From: Symbiodinium natans
Taxonomy: Eukaryota > Sar > Dinophyceae > Suessiales > Symbiodiniaceae
Reading direction: 5' to 3'
NCBI GenBank assembly: GCA_905221605.1
Contig: CAJNDS010002623.1
Coordinates: 347,501-411,500, forward strand
Length of the DNA stretch: 64,000 nt
The first letter of the stretch is position 1; the number at the start of each line of letters is the position of its first letter. Below, in pieces: positions 1 to 11,609 of the stretch. Under the pieces are notes generated by a model. It saw only the letters and a program-made list of their open reading frames with translations, was not told where the DNA came from and ran no database searches. The position numbers and the translations under genes were made by a program.

Positions 1-595
1 CCCCTTCTCTCTGTCTCCTGTCTCTCTGTACAGCACAATGAAGTACTTCATTACTTGAGTAACCCTGAAGTCTAATTTGGCGACATTTCGATAAAAATAC
101 CCCCTAATAATAAAAATACTTTTCGAATTTTTAAAGGGGGGGGGGGGGGACCCCCCGTTTAATATTAGGGGGAAGGGATTATCGCTTCTTCAAGAGTCTC
201 GGAAACCAGCTTTCCTTCCTGAGCATCTTGTTGCGAACAGACTTTTGGGTCTGGCTTCTTGCTTCTTAAAGGAACACGCTAAACCCTAAAACCTGAACCC
301 TAAATCCATTGGTGGCTCTCTTCTTGGCATGTAGCTGAGAGCCGCAGTTTGAACTGTGACTTCAAGCGGGTTTTGTCTGTCTAGGGTTTCAGGCAGGCTC
401 ATTCTGCTCCGCTTTGCTTTCTGAAGCAGAAGACAGTAACTTAGTTTGGGTCTGGTGAGTTCCGGTTTGAGAGGTCAAGGGCGGCCACAACGGTAAGTTT
501 ACGAGGTGCAAGCTGTGGTCATTCTTTCCAGCGCAACTACACACACCCCTTCCAAGGGTCTCCAGACTCCAGATTCGGCTATCCCTAAACCCTGG
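1..595. other. Unique DNA without a recognised gene
   Basis: Contains a G run at 137-149 and a few isolated CCCTAAA copies. No frame or splice pattern could be supported. Confidence 0.5.
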
Positions 596-756
596 GTTGC
601 TAAACCCTATAAACCCTAAACCCTAAACCCTAAACCCCTGAACCCCTGAACCTCCTGGGACTCACTATATGCTGAGCTCTCTAAATTGTGGTCCTGCCTG
701 AAAATATGGACGGCAAAAGGGACCATGTTTTAGATAACTCACCATATAGGCTTAGG

Positions 757-927
757 GCTTAGGGTTGAGGTTTAGGGTTTAGGGTTTAGGGTTTAGGGTT
801 TAGGGTTTAGGGTTTAGGGTTTAGGGTTTAGGGTTTAGGGTTTAGGGTTTAGGGTTTAGGGTTTAGGGTTTAGGGTTTAGGGTTTAGGGTTTAGGGTTTA
901 GGGTGTAGGGTCTAGGGTTTAGGGTAT
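757..927 (+). repeat. TTTAGGG array, about 22 copies
   Basis: Nearly perfect heptamers with degenerate edges. A short CCCTAAA block at 599-640 lies upstream, the two separated by a family F inverted-repeat element. Confidence 0.95.
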
Positions 928-2916
928 AGGTCACTACTTGGAGGACCGGGGACTTCGTAAGTAGGTACGAAGTAGAGTCATATTTCGGATGTTTGGCCGG
1001 GTGTACTTGAATTGAACTGATGGCAGGGTCCTGAATCTTCCACCCTAAGCCCTTCTCAACCCTAAACCCTATACGCCTTAAACGCATACAAAAAAAAACA
1101 CCGCCAAGCACACCCGCACCCGTGCTAGGTGGCTTGGGGATTGCATTTTGGAAGGTTTAGGGTACCAGGGACCGAACCCTAAACCCTAAACCCTAAACCC
1201 CAAACCCTGCACCCCACACCCTTTTGTGAGTTCCGAATTCATAGCTTCTGGATCATGGCAACCCTCAACCCTAAACCCCAATACAGGGCAAGGCTAAGGG
1301 CTTAGGGCCCTGAGGCCACCTGGGGCTTCCATTGTATCTAGGGTTTAGGGTTTATGGTTTAGGGTTTAGGGTTTCGGGTTTAGGGTTCAGGGTTTAGGGC
1401 TAGGGTAGTTTCATGGTCCCTTAGTAAAAAGGGGACCCCTTATAGACCCTTCTATACCCTATACAACCCAAGGGCCCATACGTCACAACCCTTGCAAATG
1501 ACGGACCATATTCAGGGCCCATAGACTACCCTTAGATTGTAAATCCTAGTTGCTTGCGATGGCCTAGGGTTTCGGGCGTACTTATCACTTATAACCCACT
1601 TAACCCAGTTATAAGCCCTTGAAGTGCCCAAATATGGTTAGAATTGAACCTCCAAGTACCCTGAACCCTAAACCCTACAGTAAGCCCTAAGCCCTAGACC
1701 CTATAGACCCTAGACCCTAAACTTTGCACCCTGACCCCTTAGGGTCACTTCAACTGGAAACTGGAAGCCGGTTCTTGAATTTCACCATCAGCTTCAGCTG
1801 TCCCTGATGGGGCTGGGCTGTAGGGGGGCGGGGTCTGCGGGCTCCACCCGACTGGCTGCAAGTGCAACTGCATGCTGCTTGAGATCCAAGACCCCAAAAA
1901 CCGAAAATCCTAAACCCTGCACCCTACACCCTAAATCGGGAACCCTAAGCCCTAAACTCGAAACCCCACCGCAAGCCCCGAAACCGATAAGGATCCCCTG
2001 GACCCCAACCCTGTGCTGTAACAGCACACAAGACCTAAACCCGAAACCCAAAACCGTGTCGAGGTTCAACGTGAACTAGGATGGGAAGGCTGCTGTTGGG
2101 GGATCTGGCTTGTTTCTGGGATTAGGGTCTAGAGTCTAGAACCTCAAGAATTGTTTGTCCCCTCCCCCCGCTCGCCCGCGGAAAATAGTTGCGGGTTCTG
2201 ATTCGGTGGGAGCTCCCTCGCTGCAATGATGTTCTCACCCCTAGACCCTAGATCCTAAACTCCTCAACAGACTCAGGAACTAGGAAAAGAAGAGGTGCCG
2301 TTTTGCTTTCAAAGAGCCGATAAAAGGGAACCTGTGCCCTAACAAAAAGGGAATGAGGGCATACGCCGGGGAGGGAAACTAACCCTAAAACCATGCTTTG
2401 GGGGTTCAGGACATGCAGGGGTGAAGGGCCGGTCTCGTTCATGATGGCCTCTGCCTCCCCGCCGCTGCTTACATACATGCGTACATGCATATTCATAAAC
2501 ATATACGCAGACCTAGACATACGCTCACAGGCAGAGAAAGACAGAAAACAAGAGAGAGAAAGGAAGAGAGTGAAGTGAGAGAGAGAGAGAGAGCGAACAA
2601 GCAGAGAGAGAGAGAGAGAGAGACCAAAGAAAGAGGAGAGAATGGTCCACGCGAGATCGTGCTACATGCCACGGGAAAACGACAGAACCTGCCAAACAAA
2701 TTACTTGACGCCCAAGGGGGCTGTAGAGTACGCTGGGCTCAAGTATCTCCTACTGGAACCCTAAACCCTAAACCCTAAACCCTAAACCCTAAACTAGTAA
2801 GTAAGGTGGCCGCGGCAAGTCTGAACTCTCATCCTTGTGCCTCGGAATGGGCTTGCAAACAGCCTTGCAGCGAAGATGGCCCGGCTGAAAGGCCCCGCCG
2901 AAAAGGGAGAGGCCTG
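928..2916. other. Degenerate telomeric blocks and unique DNA
   Basis: Short CCCTAAA and TTTAGGG runs (for example 1183-1210, 1340-1410, 1660-1710), an ACCATATT/GGGCCC element at about 1430-1540, and a GA microsatellite at 2535-2640. No exon was supported. Confidence 0.5.
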
Positions 2917-3036
2917 CAAGGAGGGGCCCCCTTACTATACTAATTGTAGTTAAGGGGATTATAACCTAATTTAGGATCCTTTTAACCCAATTTAGGGCTC
3001 TTGTAACTCCACTTATAACTAGGGGGCCCCTCCTTC
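2917..3036. mobile_element. Family B inverted-repeat element
   Basis: Ends CAAGGAGGGGCCCCCTTACT / AGGGGGCCCCTCCTT; the inner AACTxxxGTTATAA blocks are shared by all family B copies. Non-coding. Confidence 0.75.
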
Positions 3037-4335
3037 TGGGTTGGGCAGATGCGGAGATCTTTTTCCTCTGTGCAACCGCGAACCTTGTGTGGCTGCGTCG
3101 AGTGCAAAGGAACACATACTGCAACGGATCAAACGTCTCTTTGGCTAGGTTTGCCGCTTGAAGTCTCTGAAAAGGTATTCCTGAATATGATGGTTTAAGG
3201 TTTAGGGTTTAGGGTTCAGGGTTAGGGTTTAGGGTTCAGGGTTCAGGGTTCAGGGTTCAGGGTTCAGGGTTTAGGGTCAGGGGCTTGATCCCCTGTAACC
3301 CAATAATGGAAAACATGAAATATCTCAAGGGCCTATCCAGCTAGCAAAGGTCCAAGCTTGATACCATGGAGGAGATCACCGTTCTGCCTTAATCGAGCTC
3401 CACCTACTGCTGGATGGAAAATACAACATTGCAAGGCCGACCGTCATGAACAACAACACGCAGAATGAGGCAAGGGGCTTAGCAGAGAACTTGGCGCAAG
3501 AAGGCGTGGCTGCTTGGGGAACGTAACTTTGGGGTCGGAATAATTACGAATGGTATTCCCTTATGGTCCCTTCTATCAGTAGACTCCAATAGCCCCCCGA
3601 AACCCTATTCAAATTACTAAGGCCCCTATATTGCTCCAGTGGTGGTGTCCGGTGCCTCAACACAGACCAAGCAAAACCAATGAACGAAAACCGGCGATCG
3701 CCCAAACCTCAAGGCCTCCGAAATCCTGGGATATGATTAGGGTTTAGGGCGTAGGGTTTAAGATTTAGGGAGCAAAGCCCGTCTGAGTTCTCGTTAGCAA
3801 GACCCTCTGCAGGATTCTTGGGAAAAAAAACATGGTTTCGGGTTCGTACGTTTCAGTCTAGGGCCTGCCACAATGTTGCTGAAGTTGCCGAGTTTGACTT
3901 ATCGACAGCAGGAGAGCAGGACTCTGTGCGGCACAGGGGACGCGCGCGGCAGACGCCCGATAGTTGGGCTTGACGATGCCGAGGAAAGCGTCTCTATGTC
4001 CCCATGACATGCTAGGCATATTTAGCGTGATTACTGTACCGTTATAGTACACGATGAACCTGAACTACATCTAACTTTAACCTCTGACGGTTTCAGTTTC
4101 TCACTTTTCGGTTTGAAGAGCAGCATACACTGACACTCAAAACCTTCGTCGCTCCACGTGGGGTTAATTTAGGGTTCTGGGGGGTTGGGGGTGTTGAAGG
4201 TTCAGGGCTTAGGGGGCCCCCAAACCCTCAACTCTCGTCCCGAATGCTAAACCCCCCTGAGCTTTCCCTGCGACACCTCAGGGTGTAAGCAGTCCGGCAC
4301 ACCAGGCACAGAACTCTTCTTCGGCCTGTTCCTTG
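3037..4335. other. Unique DNA with short telomeric runs
   Basis: TTTAGGG/TTCAGGG run at 3195-3280. Half of a GGTCGGAATAATT element at about 3533-3600. No gene seen. Confidence 0.4.
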
Positions 4336-4543
4336 ATAGCCCAGTAGCCATATGGGTGTTTCGAAATTCGGGGTACCTTATCATATTCGAATCCTACTAT
4401 ATGGGGCGTCGATTTTTAAATAAGGGGGTCCCCTACTGTCGCAAACCCCGCATATTATGGTAAGGGTACCTTTTGTTGGGTTGGTTACATCATAGGGGAA
4501 CCTTGAACCACAAGTAGGGAAAAGGGTATCCGCTGGGCTACCA
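4336..4543. mobile_element. Family D inverted-repeat element, enlarged
   Basis: Ends GATAGCCCAGTAGCCATAT and GGGTATCCGCTGGGCTACC. Longer than the other family D copies (about 105 bp), perhaps carrying an internal insertion. Confidence 0.6.
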
Positions 4544-4851
4544 AGCTTGTGCATCTGCCGCTTGAAGAAAGCTCAGAGCAACCGCAAGGGTTCTCGGCAA
4601 AGGGGTTTCGTCCTAAGGGCGCACAAGCCCTTTAAACCGGTTTAGGGTTTAGGGTTTCGGGTTTCGGGTTTAGGAAGATCTTGGGGGGGGGATGGTGATT
4701 CAAGGTGTGGGGTAGACTGACTGCTGTTCAGCTGGTGGACGTGGCAGCGATGGTCTGCACGCACTCCTGCGCAGGGACTTGGGGGAAGTGTCCAAGAAAA
4801 CATTTCAAAACCTTCATCATGTACCTGGACCCTAAACCCTAAACCCTAAAC

Positions 4852-4942
4852 CCGAAGGCCTGTACAGCTCTGCGAAGTGCGACCCCTGCAAACTCCTGCA
4901 ACCGAGTGCCCCAACCTGCTCGTCAGCTTCAGTCTGAATGTC
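4852..4942 (-). CDS. Ankyrin-repeat gene, last recognised exon
   Basis: Acceptor CTTCAG|GAC, frame DIQTEADEQVGALGC, RSLQGSHFAELYRPS plus one base, donor G|GTTTAGGG. No ankyrin motif. It joins 6319 in phase 0. Because a telomeric-type donor follows, at least one more 3' exon should lie left of 4.85 kb; I could not identify it or a stop and polyadenylation site. Confidence 0.5.
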
Positions 4943-4952
4943 CTGAAGCTGG

Positions 4953-5036
4953 GTTTAGGGTTTAGGGTTTAGGGTTTAGGGTGTAGGGTTCAGGGTCTAG
5001 GGTTTAGGGTTTGGGGTGGAGGGTTTAGGGCTTAGG
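4953..5036 (+). repeat. TTTAGGG block downstream of exon 4852-4942
   Basis: Heptamers with TGTAGGG and TTCAGGG variants. On the minus strand this is the CCCTAAA end of the intron before the exon. Confidence 0.9.
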
Positions 5037-5366
5037 ATAACAAGCCTTTGCGTTGTACAGCGCTTGCTTGTCTGTATGCGTGCACGGTAGGCACGTGATG
5101 AAGTCTGTACATGCGGTGGGCTGCCTGCCTGATGTTTAGTGTGTTCCTGTGCCTGTTTGCTTGCTTGCTTGCGATGTCGCTTTGTTGGCGAGATGAAGAT
5201 CCCTAAACCCTAAACTCTAAACCCGAAACCCGAAACCGCTGTATGTTGGCGTGAATATCGTGTGCTGCTGTCCGAGGCACACCGAAGCTCAAACAGTGAA
5301 GACATCGCTTTGCATCAGGTTCAGAAACTCCTCGGCTGAGACACAAAAGCAGTTCATGCCATCTCC

Positions 5367-5504
5367 TACTTGGAGGTCCATGGTACTTATTAATCAAATA
5401 GTAGATGCACTTACTCAACTATAGCCATACTAGGGTATTTAAGGGGCTTATAAGTGGCCTATAAGTACAGTTACTGGATATTGAGTGCCACGAACCTCCA
5501 AGTA
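5367..5504. mobile_element. Family A inverted-repeat element
   Basis: TACTTGGAGGTCCATGGTAC at one end, CACGAACCTCCAAGTA at the other, about 138 bp. Non-coding. Confidence 0.8.
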
Positions 5505-5754
5505 AAGGGTAACTACAGCTTTGAAGACTAGAGTATCTCATTCTTGTGAGTTCCTGAAGCAGCACACTCAACATACTCCTTGTGAAGCAACGGGCATACT
5601 TGGCCTACTTGCCCCCTCTCGTGGTGTGGTGAAATCCATCAAGACGTCAACAGGGATCTCCAACCCCCTCACCTCCCGCCCCCACCCTAAAACCCCGAGC
5701 CCTAAACCCTATAAACTACTTCAGCTCGTAGATTCTTGAGTATCCCTGTAGGAA

Positions 5755-5850
5755 GGAAGGGGGGGGAGGGGGAGGGGAGGGAGGGGAGGGGTTTGGGGTG
5801 GGGGGGGGGAGGGGTTTGGGGGAGAGGGGTTTGGGGGGGAAGGGTCTGGG
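5755..5850 (+). repeat. G-rich tract (GGGGAGGGG/GGGTTTGGGG)
   Basis: Irregular G runs broken by A and TTT, a candidate quadruplex-forming stretch. Confidence 0.7.
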
Positions 5851-6117
5851 GTACCTTTATCTTGGGAAATACACATCCAGGGTGCTAGGTTCGGGAGTCT
5901 AGAATTTAAGGCTTAGCACTTAGTGCTTTGAGGGTTTCAGGGCTACTCTGGAGAGTTCGTCTTGGGGCCGCCTCCGCATACTTTAGTGGACCCTGGGCCA
6001 GGGTTTGTACGGTTTAGGGTTTAGGGGTTCGCACGCTGGCATTAAATGGAGATGCGGTCTTCGGCTGATCCAGGGCGGTAAAACTCGATCTGCTCTTCTA
6101 AATTGGCCTAGGCTCCA

Positions 6118-6318
6118 AACCCTAACCCTAAACCCTAAACCCTAAACCCTAAACCCACATCTCCAGCTCAGGAAACCCCAAAACCCTAAACCCAGAGCTC
6201 AAGTTCAAGGTCCGTAGGGCTTTATGCTACTCATTTTCACCAGGTCTCGCCCTTCATAGAGGGCACCCAAAACCCTAAACCCTAAACCCTAAACCCTAAA
6301 CCCTAAACCTTAAACCAC
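6118..6318. repeat. CCCTAAA blocks before the 6319 exon
   Basis: Blocks at 6125-6160 and 6272-6316. On the minus strand they form the TTTAGGG start of the intron after exon 6319-6399. Confidence 0.85.
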
Positions 6319-6399
6319 CCCAGCTCCGTGACCAGTGTCGACCATGTGCTGGTGCCCTTGCGCGCGCGCCAGGTGAAGCGGCTGAACTCCCGGGCCTGC
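6319..6399 (-). CDS. Ankyrin-repeat exon (QPLHLARAQGHQHMV)
   Basis: Acceptor CCGCTCCAG|GCA, frame AGPGVQPLHLARAQGHQ, HMVDTGHGAG (27 codons), donor GGG|GTGGTTTAAGG. PLHLA.AQGH..MV fits the first half of a repeat; the second half is degenerate. Phase 0 on both sides matches 8417 and 4942. Confidence 0.7.
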
Positions 6400-6426
6400 C
6401 TGGAGCGGGTTGAGGGTGTAGGGTTG

Positions 6427-6497
6427 ACCTTATGATTAGGGTTTAGGGTTTAGGGTTTGGGGTTTAGGGTTTAGGGTTTAGGGTTTAGGGTTTAGGT
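6427..6497 (+). repeat. TTTAGGG block after the 6319-6399 exon
   Basis: About nine heptamers; the minus-strand intron end preceding the exon. Confidence 0.85.
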
Positions 6498-6498
6498 G

Positions 6499-6598
6499 CT
6501 AAGGGTCCATGTACCTTGTTATTGTATACTTGGGCCCCAAAGTCCCTATAGAGGAGGTACTTTAAGGCCCATCCCTGTTTAGGTACATGGACCCTCAG
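6499..6598. mobile_element. Family H inverted-repeat element
   Basis: CTAAGGGTCCATGTACCTTG and TAGGTACATGGACCCTCAG ends with internal GTACTTxGGGCCCCAAAGT. About 100 bp. Confidence 0.8.
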
Positions 6599-7867
6599 GG
6601 TAGGGTTCAGGGTCTCAGGGCTATGAAGCTTTCGGGATTGATGGGACTGATTGATGGTTTAGGTTTTTGGGTTTAGGGTCCTTTGCTTTTGAGGGAAGGG
6701 GGCTTGGGGTTTAGGGCTTAGACTTTGAGGATTGGAGCTTCGGGGCTTCAAAGAGTGTAGGAGGTTGTGAGTCCCCAACTGGGTCCGATGAATTCTCCAC
6801 ACTCGGCACGAAAGCGCCCAAAAATCCAGCTCACACACTTGCGCCACAGGGCCGGAAGGTAGCAGGGTTTCGGGATTGGGGTTTAGGGTTTAGGGTTTAG
6901 GGTTTAGGGATTAGGGATTAGGGTTTAGGGTTTAGGACAAAAGGGGTTGGGGTTTAGGGCTTAGTACCCGCTACCATAGTCCATATTCTTTAAGAACTGT
7001 TAGCACTGGGCTACACATAGGGCAACTACAACTAATTATAGCTTTATGGTGATTTCTCTAAATGAGCGCCCCTTTTTGGGCACCCTAAATATTACGGGCC
7101 GCCTTATGATAGTAACCTCAAAAGGGCCCTCCATCTAGAGAAGTTTCTATATGTGGTTCCTATATGTGATATGTGGCTAAAACCATGTTTAGGTGACTTA
7201 TTAACCCTAACTACTTGTGACTGGCCATAACCTCCAACCCACTGCATTCTTTTGTAAAGCGGCATGTTAAGCCTAATTATGCTAAAGCCGGAAGTGCTGG
7301 CTTGGGGGGGGGGGGGGGTTTCGGGGGGGGGGGGGGGGGTTGAAGAAGAGAGGCTTAGGGTTTTGGTTGGAAAATTCGAGACATTTCCCCCCCTATGTAC
7401 AGGCCTTGCATGTAACATCCGCGCCCCACTGGCACCTGGACCGAAAGCATGCTGAGCGTGATAAGGGCTTATGGTTTGGGGTTTAGGGTCCAGGGTTTTT
7501 TCAATTAGAATGGGTGCTTTGGGGTAAGTTCGCTTCCTGACACAGAATACTAACAGTCCTTCATCGGGATTATAGTACCCCCTATGTTGATCCCTATTAA
7601 GGGCTGTTAGAAAAAGGTGGAGCATCCCGATTTACATAGTTCAAGTTCACCTCACGCGAAGAAGCAGGGCTGTGAGGAGTCAGAGGGGACTTGTTTTTTT
7701 CCTATTTTTTTCCGGAAGATGCGCCGAAGATTATAGAAACACATGAGGGGTGAAGGTCCTGCCATTGATTTTGTTGGGCCGCACGGTGAGGCATTAAGGT
7801 CGTAGGAAGCGGTTGCCCAGCACGACGGCTTGGGCCAAGCAAGGCAATGAAGCTGCACTCAGCTACA

Positions 7868-8000
7868 CCAAGGGTTTAGGGTTTTAGGGTTTTAGGGTTT
7901 TTGGGTTTTAGGGTTTTAGGGTTTTAGGGTTTTAGGGTTTTTGGGTTTTTGGGTTTTAGGGTTTTGGGGTTTTAGGCTTTAGGGTTTTAGGGTTTAGGGT
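7868..8000 (+). repeat. GTTTTAGGG variant array
   Basis: Eight- and nine-base variants (GGGTTTTAGGGTTTTTGGG) rather than the heptamer. Confidence 0.85.
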
Positions 8001-8154
8001 TTGACCCCAAGTAAGGAAAGCTTGAATTCTTGAATCGTTGGTCAGGAACCCAGCTTGTTGCACATGTCTCCGCTCCTCTTGATGAAGGACACTAAAAAAA
8101 CCAAAAAGAAATTCCAAAACCTCGAACCCCTGAAACGCTAAGATTTGCAAACTC

Positions 8155-8400
8155 TGAAACCCTAAACCCTTGAAGAAGAAGAAGAAGAAGAAGAAGAACA
8201 TGGCAAAATCCTGAAACAACCCCGAAACCCTGAAACAACCCTTAACCCTTTCAACAAAAGAAGAACATGGCCAAACCCTGAAACAACCCCAAACCCTTAA
8301 AAAAGAGGCCCTAAACACTAAACCCTAAACCCTTAAAACGAAAAGCATGGCCAACACCAAGGCCCTAAACCCAAAACCCTAAAGCCTAAACCCTAAACCC
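8155..8400. repeat. CCCTAAA-like DNA with exon-edge copies
   Basis: Degenerate CCCTAAA/CCCTGAAAC repeats interrupted by AGAAGAACATGGC(C)A at about 8190 and 8258 and by CATGGCCAACACCAAGG at 8345; these are copies of the 3' end of exon 8417-8511. Confidence 0.7.
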
Positions 8401-8416
8401 TTTTAACAAAAAGAAC

Positions 8417-8511
8417 ATGGCCAGCACCAAGGCGCAGCAGCTTCGCCAGCTCGACATGGCCGAACATCGCCGCGAAGTGCATGGGCCGGCCGGCGTGGAG
8501 AAGTGCGTGAG
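8417..8511 (-). CDS. Ankyrin-repeat exon (PMHFAAMFGHVELAKLL)
   Basis: Acceptor CCGTGCAG|CT, frame HALLHAG, RPMHFAAMFGHVELAKLL, RLGAGH: P.H.AA..GH.E..KLL..GA is an unmistakable ankyrin repeat. The donor is GT (CAT|GTTCTT); later GT sites at GTTAAAAGG and GTTTAGGG keep the same phase. The end of the exon is partly copied at 8344-8363. Confidence 0.8.
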
Positions 8512-8519
8512 CTGCACGG

Positions 8520-9180
8520 TGCGGGGTTTTGGGGTTTTGGGGTTTTTGGGTTTCGGGGTTTAGGGGTTTAGGGTTTAGGGTTTAAGGTTTAGCTTATTTT
8601 ATGGTTTAAGGCTAAAGGTTTAGGGTTTAAGGTTTGGTTTTGGGGTGGCCTAAGGGGTTTAAGGTTTGGTTTTGGGGTGGCCTTAGGGGGTTTAAGGTTT
8701 AAGCTTTAGGGGTTTGGGGCTTGAGGCTGAGTGGGGGGCTGGGAGGGCTTAAGGCTTAAACCTTAAACCCCAAACCCTGAACCCCCTAAGCCACCTAAAC
8801 CCTAAAGCCCTCAAGCCCCCTAAACCCTAAAGCCCCTAAGCGCCCTAAACCTTAAAGCCCCTAAGCCCCCCTAAGCCCCCTAAGCCCCTTAAACTTTAAG
8901 GTTTAGGGTTGAAGGTTTAGGGCAGTTTAGGGGGCTGAGGGGGGGGGGGGGGGGGGGGGGGGTCCAAGGTTAAAGCTTTAGATTTAGGGTTTCAGGTTAA
9001 GGGGCTGACGGGGTCTAGGTTTAAGGGAAGGGGGGCGGGAAGAGGGGGGGGAGCGGGGAGGGACGAGGGGGTACTGGTAGCCAAGCAGGGGTCTGTGTCC
9101 ACAGCCTGTGCTGTCCTAGAGCTTCGAGTTTAGGGTTGAGGGCCCTAAACCCCCCCAAACTCTAAAGACAAACATCGCCA
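8520..9180. repeat. GGTTTTGGGG/TTTAGGG and CCCTAAG degenerate DNA
   Basis: Includes a hairpin-like GGTTTAAGG...CCTTAAACC stretch (8580-8890) and a run of about 22 G (8940-8962). No gene. Confidence 0.7.
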
Positions 9181-9330
9181 CCCTGAACCCTAAGCGTAAA
9201 CCCTAAACCCTCAACCCTAAACCCTAGACCCTAGACCCTTAGACCCTAGACCCTAGACCCTAAACCTTATTTCAGGCAATGGCCTCTTTGACTGTCAGCT
9301 ACATATCTGGGGGCATGGGAGGGGAAAAGG

Positions 9331-9448
9331 CATGTAGGAAATCACGGCGCAAATCCTGCAAATGAAACGGGGCATGTAGCAAATCACGTCGCAAATCCTG
9401 TAAATGGAACGGGGCATGTAGCAAATCACGTCGCAAATCCTGTAAATT
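9331..9448. repeat. Tandem repeat, 42 bp period, about 3 copies
   Basis: CATGTAG(C/G)AAATCACG starts at 9331, 9373 and 9415. It is the left-most array inside the composite element. Confidence 0.7.
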
Positions 9449-9460
9449 GTACCTGTGAGT

Positions 9461-9652
9461 TCATTGGGCCGAAACGAGGCAGTGGCCTCTTTGGTGCGTG
9501 AGTGGCAATCATTGGGCCGAAACGAGGCAATGGCCTCTTTGCTACGTGAGTGGCAACCATTGGGCCGAAACGAGGCGATGGCCTCTTTGGTGTGTGAGTG
9601 GCAATCATTAGGCCGAAACGAGGCAATAGCCTCTTTGGTGTGTCAGTGGCAA
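9461..9652. repeat. Tandem repeat, 48 bp period, 4 copies
   Basis: CATTGGGCCGAAACGAGGC starts at 9462, 9510, 9558 and 9606 (last copy CATTAGG). Each unit contains GGCCTCTTTG, also present in the element's terminal repeat. Confidence 0.8.
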
Positions 9653-10290
9653 TCCAAGATGGAGAGGCAGGATAGACCTATAGCCATAGACTATAGAACC
9701 TGGATCCCCTCTGTCCCCTGAGCCACAAAAACCCTCCCCGGCGCACTTTCGTGAGCCAAAAGTGCGCGCCGGAGAGGGTTTTCATCGTCATCCAAAATGG
9801 AGAGGCAGGATAGACCTATAGCCATAGACTGTAGCCCTCTGTCCCTGAGCCACGAAAACCCTCCCCGGCGCACTTTCGTGAGCCAAAAGTGCGCCGGAGA
9901 GGGTTTTTATCGTCATCCAAAATGGGAGAGGCAGGATAGACCTATAGCCATAGACTATAGAACTTGGATCCCCTCTGTCCCCTGAGCCACAAAAACCCTC
10001 TCCGGCGCACTTTCGTGAGCCAAAAGTGCGCCGGAGAGGGTTTTCGTCATCCCGAAAGGAGAAGCAGTATGGACCTATAGCCTGTAGCCAATATAGGCTA
10101 TAGACACTTAGACTATAGAACTCCTTTTGGATCCCCTCTGTCCCTGAGCCACGAAAACCCTCCCCAGCGCACTTTCGTGAGCCAAAAGCGCGCCGGAGAG
10201 GGCTTCCGTCATCCCGAATGGAGAGGCAGGATAGGCCTATAGCCTATATAAGCTATAGACTTATAGACCTTGGAACTCCTTTAGAGACTC
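9653..10290. repeat. Tandem repeat, 124-160 bp units, about 5 copies
   Basis: Each unit has GGAGAGGCAGGATAGACC, a variable TATAG-rich segment, GGATCCCCTCTGTCC, and the palindrome CCGGCGCACTTT...AAAGTGCGCCGG. Unit length varies by gain and loss of TATAGCC/TATAGAC pieces. Confidence 0.75.
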
Positions 10291-10562
10291 TTTGTCCCCT
10301 GAGGAAAATGTCCACGTTGTGAATAATGTCATTTTATGATTTATGAAGAATAGAATACTATGACAGTAAAAACACAATACAGCAATATAACAATATAGCA
10401 ATATAACAAAATAACAAGATAACAAGATACCAATACAACAAGATAACAATATAGCAATATAACAATGAAATATGTACATATATATATATATATATATCAC
10501 AAAATAACAGCATAACAAATATGAAAAATATATAAAAAACAACAGAAGATAATAAGAAAAAA

Positions 10563-10800
10563 ACAACCTTGTTTTCATATGCTCCAGAACAAACTAGAAC
10601 AGTTCCAGGGCGTACGTTTTTGGGGCAAAATCCCGAAACAAAGCGGAACTGTTCCGGAACTGTTCTGGAACTGTTCCGGGGCCTGGTTTTCTGCTCCGGA
10701 ACAGACTAGAACTGTTCCAGGGCATGTTGTTTTGCACACTTTTTGACGGTACCCGGAACAGACTAGAACTGTTCCAGGGCCTCCTCTTTCATGGCCTCTG
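10563..10800. repeat. Imperfect GTTCCGGAAC palindromic repeats
   Basis: Four or so units of CCGGAACAGACTAGAACTG followed by TTCCAGGGC. AT-rich DNA with a TA microsatellite (about 10477-10497) precedes it. Confidence 0.65.
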
Positions 10801-11159
10801 AAATGAATACAACCTAATAACAAAATACCTTCCAGTAAGTCCCCCCGAGTCCACTCCCAGAATAAACAATATAGCCCTCAAGGCCCAAACCAAAGCTTCT
10901 AAACCCTAAACAGCCCCAAACCAGCTAAACTTCTAAACAACCCTAATCTTCAAAACCCTAAAGCCAAACCCTAAAACACCCAGCCTAAACCCTAAACTAA
11001 ACCTAAATCCGAAACCCTTAAGGTTTTGGGGGTTAGGGTGTTTTGTGTCGGGCTTTGGCCCGAACCCTGTGAAACCCCAAAACCCTAAACCCCCAAACCC
11101 TCAACCGTGTCCTTGAGTTTCTTGCACGGCCTATGTATGATTGCGCCCCGGCGGCCCCC

Positions 11160-11275
11160 CGACCGCCCCCTCCCCACCACCACTGCCACCACAGACCACC
11201 ACCACGGACCACCACCACGGACCACCACCACAGGACCACCACCACCACGGGACCACCACCACCACCACGGGACCC
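11160..11275. repeat. CCACCA-rich minisatellite
   Basis: ACCACCACCACGGGACC-like repeats ending in a short C run, followed by TTTAGGG-type blocks to 11410. The encoded Pro/His/Thr strings are not a gene. Confidence 0.7.
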
Positions 11276-11609
11276 CCCCCCCGCCTAGGGTTTAGGGGTT
11301 AGGGTTTAGGGTTTAGGGTTTACGGTGTAGGGCTTAGGGTTTAGGGGTTTAGGGTTTAGGGTGTAGGGTTTAGGGTTTAGGGTTATATAAGGGTTTAGGG
11401 TTTAGGCTTGGTTTAGGGGAGACTGTAGACCATGGGGGGGTGGGATACCTGGGGGGGGGGGGCGGAACGCACAGCGCACAACCATATATAGGGGTGGCCA
11501 AAAAGTTGAAAGACTACCTTGTCTAGGGTTTTGTAGTTGTTTTCAGCTTTCTTGTTTTTTGTAAAAGCATTTTTCCGCTTAGCAACAATAGACAAGAGGT
11601 GAAACATCG

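Noticed and set aside
757-927. A chromosome end (true telomere)
   Set aside because: The heptamer occurs in both orientations in many short blocks across all 64 kb, with unique DNA and exons between them.
6325-6408. Plus-strand frame SVTSVDHVLVPLRAR
   Set aside because: The opposite strand gives PLHLARAQGHQHMV and fits the main gene.
8417-8525. Plus-strand frame MASTKAQQLRQLDMAEH
   Set aside because: It looks like protein, but the opposite strand is a clear ankyrin repeat joined in phase to its neighbours.
9461-10260. CRISPR-like array
   Set aside because: Units are contiguous tandem repeats without unique spacers, in a eukaryotic context, inside an inverted-repeat element.
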